Assembly: GCA_003116995.1 (NCBI GenBank)
Contig: BDSL01000163.1
Location: forward strand, 1 to 64,000
Reading direction: 5' to 3'
Source: Yamagishiella unicocca
Lineage: Eukaryota > Chlorophyta > Chlorophyceae > Chlamydomonadales > Volvocaceae
DNA: 64,000 bases
The notes under the pieces: model-generated
What the model saw: the letters and a program-made list of their open reading frames with translations, nothing else
The model's database searches: none
Told to the model about the DNA's origin: nothing
Program-made: the position numbers and the translations under genes
In this document: piece by piece, positions 57,001 to 64,000 of the stretch
Numbering within the stretch: position 1 is the stretch's first letter
Layout: each line of letters starts with the position of its first letter

Positions 57001-60000
57001 CCGCGCCACCCCACTCTGAACGGGCTCCCCCCCCCGCCCCGCCGGCCGTGGATTTTTCTTCTCAAACCCCCCCCCCCGGCCCGCCCCCCCTGCCCCTATC
57101 CCTGCTCAGGAGTGGTTCAAGTTTGTTGACCATGAGAAGGTCCTGCGAGAGGGGCTGGAGGCTGACGTGGCGTCTCTGCTGGACGAGCTGTCGCAGCTCA
57201 AGCTCAACACCATCAGCCAGGTGGAGTACCTGCGGCTCAACATGAACGAGGAGCTCACGGCGCTGGCAAGGCACGTGCTCTCTCGTGACGCCGCCATCTC
57301 GCTGCTGCGGGGCTGGATGCGGCGCACGCAGCAGCTGGCGGCGGACAGGCTGGCGAGGCTGCGGCACCGCCGCGTGCTGATGGGCTGGAGGTGGGTTGGG
57401 GGGGCGCAGGAGGGGGAGGAGGAGCTGGTAAAGATGTGTTTTGACACTTACTGGGAAGGATTGGTGGGGAAAGGGGCGGGGGGGAGCCACGTCGGAGAGA
57501 GAGAGAGAGACGGAGCAACATGCAGACGAATGGGAAGGGGGTGGCTGGCTGGCTGGGTGGAACAGGTCGTGGGGTATGGCATCAGCGAGCGCAAGCCGCT
57601 GTTTACACGCGTCTGTACGATTAGCCCGGCGCCACGGCCGCTTCGAGGCATGCCGCCCCTATTCCTATCTTTGGTTTCCTGACCCGTCTCGTAACCCGTT
57701 CCCCGCCCCAAAGCCCCCAAAGCCCCAAATCCTGTCCCCCCGTCGCATCGCCCCCTGGCCGTACTCCGTACGGCGCCGTACGTCAGGTATGCCGTTGACG
57801 ACATCGTGTATTGCAAGGCCGTCGTCCTCAAGCTGCGTCGCAAGCGGGAGCGCGAGCAGCGGGAGCGGTGCTTCCGGTCCTGGCAGCGCCACACGAGGAC
57901 CGCGCTGGGGGCGGCGACCAAGTTGGCCTTCGCGGTGCAGGTGGGCGGGAGGCGGGGCGGCTGCAGGGGTGGGTTCGAGGGAGACCCGTGGATGGGGTGG
58001 GTGGGGTGGGGTGGGGTGGGGTTGCAAGGAAAACCCGTGTACGAAAGAGGAACCGAAAACCGTTTAGGACCGCCGTTTGGAGATGCATGCCGGAATAGAA
58101 CCTGGTGGGGGAAAACTGAACTCGGAGGTCGTATGTTGACCTTCGGCGGCTACGGCTGGGGTGCGGTGGGGTGGGTTTTCCTCTCCCCCCCCCCCTTCTC
58201 GCCTCCCCCCCTCGCCACCCACCCCCCGGACAATCCCCCCGCCCCCCCCACCGCCACTACCCTCCCTGCAGCGCCGCTCGCACTCCATCATGTCCCTGGC
58301 GCTCCAGGGGTGGCGCCACGTCATCTCGCACCGGGCCTGGCGCGGGCGCGTCATGGTGGCGGCGGTGCAGCGCCGGGCTGCGCACCAGCTGGCAGCATCG
58401 TTCGCGGGGTGGCGGCTGGAGGCGGTGCAGCGGGCCGCGGGGCGGGGGGCGCTGCAGCGGGCGCTGCACGGGGTGAGGCAGGGCTGGCTGGCGGCGGCGA
58501 TGACGGCATGGCGCGCGGCGGTGCAGGCGGTGCGCCGCCAGGAGGTGCAGGTGAGTGGGGTTGGGTGGGGGGGAGGGGGGAAGTGTGTATGGGGGAGGGG
58601 GAAGATCAGGGGAAGGTCAGGGGAAGATCAGGGGAAGGTCAGGGGAAATCCGTGTGTGTATGTGTGTGTGGGAGGGGGTGGGGGAGGGGAGATGTATGGG
58701 TGTGATGTGGGTGGATGCGGGTGCCGCGGCTGCGGGCCTTGGGTTTAGCCGGTTCGGCTGAGCCGTGGCAGCAAGCGCTGCTTGGGGGAGGAGAACAAGA
58801 GAGTTCTGGAGTGTCGTTGCGTCACCAAAACGGCCGCGGTACGCGCCCCACCTGCTGCTGCAAAAACCCTAAAACCCTACCTTAAACCCTAAAACCCTAA
58901 ATCTACCCAGGCGGAGCTGCTGGTGGCGCGGCGAGCCAGCCGCACCCAGGTCTTGGCGCTGACCAGCTGGCGCGCTCAGGCGCTGATGCAGCGCCTAGTG
59001 GCCCGCCACGCCCGCCTCGTGCTGCTGCGCCGCGCGCTGGCGGGCTGGCGCCGCCACGTCACGACGTCGCGCGTACGGCAGGTGGCGGCGGCGCGCATGG
59101 CCGCCGCCTGGCCCGCCGTACTCCGCCGCGCCGTGCTGGCGGCGTGGCGCGCGCTGGCGGCCGACAAGGCGGCGCTGAGGGAGCGGCTGGAGCGGCACGT
59201 GATGGAGCGGAGCGCTTCGCTCCAGGGGAGGGCGCTGGCGGCGTGGGCGCGGGCGGCGCGGGCGCAGCGGCGGCTGAGGGTGGTGCTGGGGAGGCACCTG
59301 ACGGGGGTGCGGCTGCGGCTGGCGGCGGCGGTGCTGGCGGGGTGGCGGGCGAGGGCGGCGAGGACGACCTGGAGGAGGGCCAGGCTGATGGCGGCGCTGG
59401 AGCGCACAGCGACGAGGAGGTGAGGGGGTGGCTTACAGAACAGAACCGGTTACTCGACGTGGGAAGTGTAGCTGGTGTGTGTATGGGGGGGGAAGGCGAG
59501 AAGGGGGAAGGGAGTGGAGAGGAAACAGGACCTGGGCGGGAAGCTCAGTCGTACAGGTTGCGGGCGGGGCCTTCCGCTCAACCCCACCCGAACCCCGGCT
59601 TCATGTAATCCCCAACCTCCCCCCCACCCCCGACCTACCCGGCCCCCCCCCCCAAGGTTGTCTGCCGCCCTGACCGGGTGGCGCTCGTACGCCTGCTCCC
59701 AGCGGGCTATCAGCGGCCGCGGTGCGCTGGTGCTGTCGCGGGTGCGGCGCATGAGGCTGGCGGCCGCACTGGGCCGCTGGCGGCAGCTGGCGGGGCGCTT
59801 GGGGCTGGCCAGACGCAAACTGCAGGTCCTCTGCAAGAGACTGCTGGTGGGTCCGGGAGGATACCGGGAGGATACCGGGAGGATACCTAGTGACACCTAT
59901 CGTTACATCAGGGTCCCTAGGGTTCGTATCCTCACACCAGTTCTCCAGCATGCATCTCGAAACGTCTTTTCTAAACGGTTTCTCTCGCATCCATGGGTCA

Positions 60001-63000
60001 TCGTCGAAACCCTCCCCCCACCTTCACCGCCCTTGGTTTGTCGGCCGTGGATTCGCGGAATCTCTTGCCACCCCCCCGTCTTTATGCCACCCCCCCGTCT
60101 TTATGACACCCCCCCGGGCGGGTTCTTTAATTGTAACCCCCCGGGCGTCCAGCGGGCTCCTCTCAAATGGCCTCCCACCCCCAACCCCACCCCCACCCCC
60201 ACCCCCCAACGGAACTTCCTCGAAACCCCTTGTGCCCGCAGGGCTGCGCCCTTTCCTCCACCTTCCGCGAGTGGCGCCTGCTGGCCCGCACCGCCACCGC
60301 CAGCCGCTCCGCAGCCGCCCGCGCGCTGCCCCCCCGCACCCGCGACCTGCTGGCCCGGCTGCTGGGCATGTGGTGGGCGCGCCACTGCGCCATGCCAGCC
60401 GGCCTGCAAGACCACTCCCCAGCAGCCGCCGAAGCCGCCGCCGCCGCGGCAGCTCAGCGCGGCTCACCCCCGGCTTCGGCCGCGGCGTTGTCCCTGCTGG
60501 CGGACCCCACGCTCGCTTCGTCGACGCCATCGAGGGCTCGGCCTCAGCCGCAGCCGCCGTCGCCCCTGCAGGAGCACCCGCAGCAGCACCCGCAGCAGCA
60601 GCATCTACAACAGCAGCACCCGCATTACCAGCAGCTGGTCCCAGGCCAGCGCTCCGCCGGCTCCGTGGTGGGTTCACCGGGGCAGGTCCCGGCGGCCGCC
60701 ACGACCGTCTCAGCGGGCGGCTCGCCCTGGTCGTACGGCGCCGTGATGGCGTCACCGCCGCCGCGCAGCGGCGGCGGCGGCGGCGGCGCCCCCTCACCGG
60801 CCCGTCCGCCGCTGCACCCTGCAATGACGCCCCCTCCTCAGCCTCTCGTCAGCGCCGCCGTCTCGTCGGGGGGCGCCCCCATGCAGCTCGTGCAGCAGCA
60901 GCCGCGCGTGCGCGACAGCAGCACCGGCGGCGGCATCGCTGGCGGCGACTTTGGGTTCGCGGTCTCGGGCCACACCACCACCACCGCCACCATCACCGCC
61001 AGCACGCCGCCGCGCACGGGCCGGTCGTACAGGGAGGCCCTGGTGGCCGGCGCCGCCGCGGCGGCGGCGGCCGCCGCCGCCGCCGGCGGCAGCCTCGCGG
61101 GCTCGCTGACGCCCGGCGGCGGCGGCAGCGCCGCCGCCAGTCGCTCCAGCAGCGCCGGCCGCATGCGCGGCAGCGCTAACGGAGCATCCGCGGCCTCCTC
61201 GCCGGCGCCGTTCGTGCCCGCGAACACGGCCGTCATCGGCGCCGGGTCGTCTCCGGTGCTGCTGGAGATGGCGCCAGGGAGGGGCGGCGAGGGGCCCCTC
61301 ACGCCCATCGGCCTGCCGGAGCTGCTGGACGGCGGGCAGGACGCCGAGGACGCCGTACAGGATCCGGATTTGGATCCGGCCCATGTGGAGATGTCGCCCC
61401 CCCTGGACGGCACCGGCGCCGGCACCGGCACCGGCACCGGCACGCCCACGGGGGCTACCCGGTCGATTGGGTTCGCCGGGGGCTTGGAGGAGTCGCCGTC
61501 GTTCGCGCCGATGTCCAGGTCCCCGCCTGCAGCCTCCGGCGGCGGCCGGCGCCGGGCCGTCAGCCTCAGCGGCGGCCTGGGGCGCTGGCTGGCGGGCACG
61601 GTGATGGCGCACTGGCGGCTGGCGGTGGCGGCGCGGCGGCAGTGGCTGGCGTGCCTGGAAGGCATCGCGGCGGCGCGGCGGCGGGAGGCGGCGGGCGAGG
61701 TGCTGGCGGCGTGGCACCGGGTGGTTGTGCAGGCCAAGGGCTTGGTCGCCGCTGCGGAGGCAATGTCCGCGAAGACGGTGGTGCGGAGCAGCCGCCAGGT
61801 CGCACGTCAGGTGGGGGCTGTGAAGGGGGGGGGGCGAGGAGACCCGGTTACACGACGTAGGAGACGGGGGGGGGCGCAGAACCCCCCCGAGGGGAGGTGG
61901 GGGTGGAGTGGGCGTGTGTGGCAATCCGACGTGTTTGCGAGGAAGGTCGGGGCCGTCCGTGTGTGAGGCCGCGTGGCACTCTCGAAGGCACAGCTTGTGC
62001 CTTCTTCGGCCCACCCCGTTGCCGTCCTGCTCCTCCTCCCTCCACCAAACCTTCGTCACTCGATTTTACTGCTCAGTGCCGGCCTACGGGTCTCCTCTCT
62101 AACCCCCTCACCCCCTCCCCGCGGTGCGGAGAGCGCCTCCGCGCCGTCTACTCGCCACCCGTCTCTTCTGGACCGCCACCTTCACCGCCTTGGTTTGTCG
62201 GCCGTGGATTCGCGGATTCTCTTTAAACCCCTCCCCGCATCATCCAACACGACGTCCCGCGGTCCCCCCCTCCCCCTGCCCCGACCCGTGGGTCTCAGGC
62301 GCTGGCCTTGTGGCGCTCCGCCGCCCGCCACCGTGCCTCCTCCCGCGGCCTGCTGCTCCGCCACATCGCCCGCGGGGCCGTGTCCACGGAGCGCCGGGTG
62401 CTGGCGGGGTGGCGCGAGGTGGCGGGGGCCAGGGCCGCAGAGGAGCGCAAGGTGGAGAGGCTGATCAGGTGGGGGGGGGAACCGGATCGGTCGCCCGACC
62501 ACTGACCCGCGGGTCGCCGCACGAGCTGCGGAGTGTGTGCCTGCGCAGGGGAGCGCCGCTGCATTTGCATTTGCCTCTGAGCTGGCGCCACGTCATATGG
62601 TTCTCTCACCCAGCCGGCATACCCACCCGGCATACCTGGGTCGCTGGGTCGCGCGAATTCCTTGTTGTTCCCCCAATACACGCTGCACACCCTACACGTG
62701 ATACGTCCCCACGCCACACGCCTTCCATCTTTTCGCTTTCCATCCCATGTCCCGCTGTGTACGTACGAAACTTGCCTCCACGCGACCCCCACCTGGACGC
62801 GTCCCTTGCCCACTCTCAGACACGTGGCCTAATACGGTTCCAACCGAAGTGAATTGAATCCAAATCCCCATTCTCATGTACTCAAAACCACGGTGTTTCG
62901 GGCCCCCCTCCCCCTCCCCCTCTCCCCCCCCGCTGCCCCCCGCAGCCGCCACCAGCAAGCCGGCCTGACCCGCTTGCTGCGGAGCTGGCGCACCCAGGCC

Positions 63001-63749
63001 GCAGACGGAGCCGCCCGCCGCGCCACCGCCTTCCACCTGGCCACCAGCCACCGCCAGGACCTCCTGTCAAGTGCGCTGCACGGCTGGTGCGGGGCGGCGG
63101 CGGAGCGGCGGGCGCGGGCCGTACGGCACGTGCGCGCCGCGCGGCATGAGAGGCGGCGGCGGCTGCTGGGCGCCTTCAGCGGCTGGCGGAGCGCGGCGGA
63201 GGAGGCCAGTCAGCGGGCGGAGGAGGCGGAGAGCGCCAGCAGGCGGGGGGCGCTGAGGGCGGCGTTTGGCGGCTGGCTGGGCGTGACGTGGGGTGAGAGG
63301 GGCCGGGCGGGGGCGGGGGAGAGGAGGGCGGGTGGGGGTTTTCGAGGAAGACCCGTGGATGCGAGGGAAAACCGTGTAGAAAAGACGTTTCGAGATGCAT
63401 GCTGGAGAACTGGGGCGAGGAGACGAAAGACGAAAGGTACGTACTGGGGGGAGTTATCCTCTCACGTGTATTGCCACGAAGCCTGGGTGCCGGGGACTCG
63501 ACAGCGTCCCCTCGGTTCCCCATTCGTCGCCTGGTTCGGGTTCCCGCCTCCACGCCCGGCAGGCAGGTCGGAGGGAGGTGGGCTGACGCCCCCTCTGTCC
63601 CCCGTCCGCCCTCCCCCTCCCCTTCCCCCGTGCGCAGGCACCAGCAGCCGCAGTCCCGTGGGTCTGGACGCCTCCCTGCAGCGAGCGGCAGCCTGGCACT
63701 ACCGGCGACTGATGCGGGGCTGCATGGCGGCACTGGCTGGGCACCGGGA
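54012..63749 (+). CDS. Large SFI1-like (centrin-binding repeat) protein, partial at window end
   Basis: Fourteen exons read in phase: 54012-54396, 54706-54788, 55031-55162, 55630-55824, 56428-56595, 57110-57390, 57787-57940, 58272-58550, 58911-59419, 59657-59846, 60242-61810, 62299-62468, 62946-63292, 63638-63749. They give 1524 residues, and the last donor (gtgagt) shows that it continues. Residues 1-130 are acidic and Ser-rich. About 150-300 looks like a beta-rich, perhaps fascin-like beta-trefoil region (GRPYMAIQAQ, GPYLGFRSG, FFNQNCGVWEQWDVL). 322-375 is a predicted coiled coil. Then about 24 Trp repeats (LLRGWMRR, LQGWRHVI, LAGWRRHV, LAAWRALA, LTGWRSYA, LRSWRTQA, FSGWRSAA) fit the SFI1 consensus for centrin binding at centrioles and basal bodies. 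A Gln/Ala/Gly/Ser-rich insert of about 380 residues (about 840-1220) splits the array. Function at the basal body is inferred. Confidence 0.82.
55207..55268. repeat. Dispersed intronic repeat, family A
   Basis: Contains cgaggaagacccgtggatgc and ends cgttttgagatgcatgc. Related copies occur at 63335-63420 (same orientation) and 59937-60010 (inverted), with shorter pieces at 55361-55388, 55585-55612, 57968-57995, 49772-49830 and 63946-63970. All lie in introns of this gene or of BUB3. Confidence 0.7.
56848..56872. repeat. Dispersed repeat, family B
   Basis: The string gtcggccgtggattcgcgg with a leading ggttt occurs here, at 60035-60058 and 62192-62215 in the same orientation, and inverted at 48236-48260. 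A short accttcaccgcc-type segment usually precedes it, so the repeat is longer than the core. It lies in intron 5 of the SFI1-like gene. Confidence 0.7.
58601..58650. repeat. 14-bp tandem repeat in an SFI1-like intron
   Basis: Alternating gaagatcagggg and gaaggtcagggg units repeat about four times in intron 8. Confidence 0.75.
58861..58902. repeat. Interstitial telomere-like tract
   Basis: Contains ccctaaaaccct twice and a degenerate ccttaaaccct, matching the complement of the Chlamydomonas-type TTTTAGGG telomere repeat. It lies directly before the acceptor of exon 9 of the SFI1-like gene, so it is interstitial and may serve as part of the branch/pyrimidine region. Confidence 0.6.
59857..59889. 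repeat. 12-bp tandem repeat in an SFI1-like intron
   Basis: Three direct units of gggaggataccg lie just after the donor of exon 10. Confidence 0.8.
59937..60058. repeat. Dispersed intronic repeats, families A (inverted) and B
   Basis: The first 75 bp are the reverse complement of the family A copy at 63335-63420, with over 80 percent identity by eye, extending through tctccagcatgcatctcg. Immediately after comes a family B copy (gtcggccgtggattcgcgg). Both lie in intron 10 of the SFI1-like gene. Confidence 0.7.
61838..61872. repeat. Dispersed repeat, family C
   Basis: Starts gagacccggttacacgacgt. Relatives lie at 45895-45920 in a methyltransferase intron and at 51935-51965 in a BUB3 intron, with a weaker one near 59440. 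It lies in intron 11 of the SFI1-like gene, just after the donor. Confidence 0.6.
63335..63420. repeat. Dispersed intronic repeat, family A (longest copy)
   Basis: Runs from gggggttttcgaggaagacc to gcatgctggagaactggg in intron 13 of the SFI1-like gene. The length and the inverted match at 59937-60010 show that this is a discrete mobile-like unit and not a chance motif. Confidence 0.7.
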
Positions 63750-64000
63750 GTGAGTCCGGGGGAGGGGGCAGGGGGGAGGGGGCTGGCGAGACAACACGTT
63801 GACCAAGTCGAGTGAGGTCGGGGGGCCCATGTGAGGGGTGGGGGCTGGCATGGGCGTGTCCGCTGTCCCGGCAGCAAGAGCACAGGCACCCCGTTGCAGT
63901 GCGGTGGCGAGCAGCGCTGCTCCCCTACCCACCCGCCGGGCATCCACGGGTCTTCCTCGAAACCCCCCCGCCCACCCCACCCCACCCGCCCCACGGGTCT
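63750..64000. other. Intron 14 of the SFI1-like gene, running off the window
   Basis: Begins with the donor gtgagt at 63750. It contains a family A end (ccacgggtcttcctcgaaac near 63946-63970). No further exon is visible before the window ends. Confidence 0.6.

Noticed and set aside
58861..58902. Chromosome end
   Set aside because: Telomere-like units are few and degenerate and are followed by more exons of the same gene, so they are interstitial.

Overview
The window looks like nuclear DNA of a volvocine green alga (Chlamydomonas, Gonium or Volvox relatives). The evidence is GC-rich, intron-dense genes with gtgagt/gcag-type splice sites, secreted proteins with very long Ser-Pro rods, TGTAA polyadenylation signals, a CCCTAAAA-type telomere-like tract and a DIRS-like retroelement. 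All gene models were read by eye: exon joins were chosen because splice consensus, codon phase and, where available, family similarity agree.

Left part (196-25070): a tandem segmental triplication with a period of about 8.9 kb. Each unit carries one five-exon gene for a secreted hydroxyproline-rich rod glycoprotein (N-terminal Cys-rich domain, about 750-residue Ser-Pro rod, C-terminal globular domain), presumably a cell-wall or extracellular-matrix protein. Copies 2 and 3 are intact and nearly identical. Copy 1 has several one-base losses and lacks 76 bp of promoter-proximal sequence. The third unit is truncated. A decayed piece of its downstream flank recurs at about 25380-26040.

Middle part (26.1-44 kb): minisatellites (18/21 bp, 45 bp, and a large 25-bp array at about 27.3-28.8 kb); a DIRS-like retroelement with a gag-like ORF and an RT/RNase H/methyltransferase-like ORF but no visible tyrosine recombinase; a four-exon gene for an unrecognised 513-aa secreted protein; a fold-back element with inverted ends; a small two-exon hypothetical gene; a 10-bp satellite; and a three-exon gene for a nuclear Myb/SANT-like protein.

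Right part (44-64 kb): conserved eukaryotic genes. A five-exon TPMT-type thiol/halide methyltransferase (+) converges on a seven-exon BUB3 spindle-checkpoint gene (-). BUB3 is head-to-head, across 668 bp, with a very large gene (+) that leaves the window. That gene encodes a protein with a possible beta-trefoil N-terminal region, a short helical segment and about two dozen SFI1-like Trp repeats of the kind that bind centrin, interrupted by a low-complexity insert of about 380 residues. Introns of all three genes share short dispersed repeat families in both orientations.
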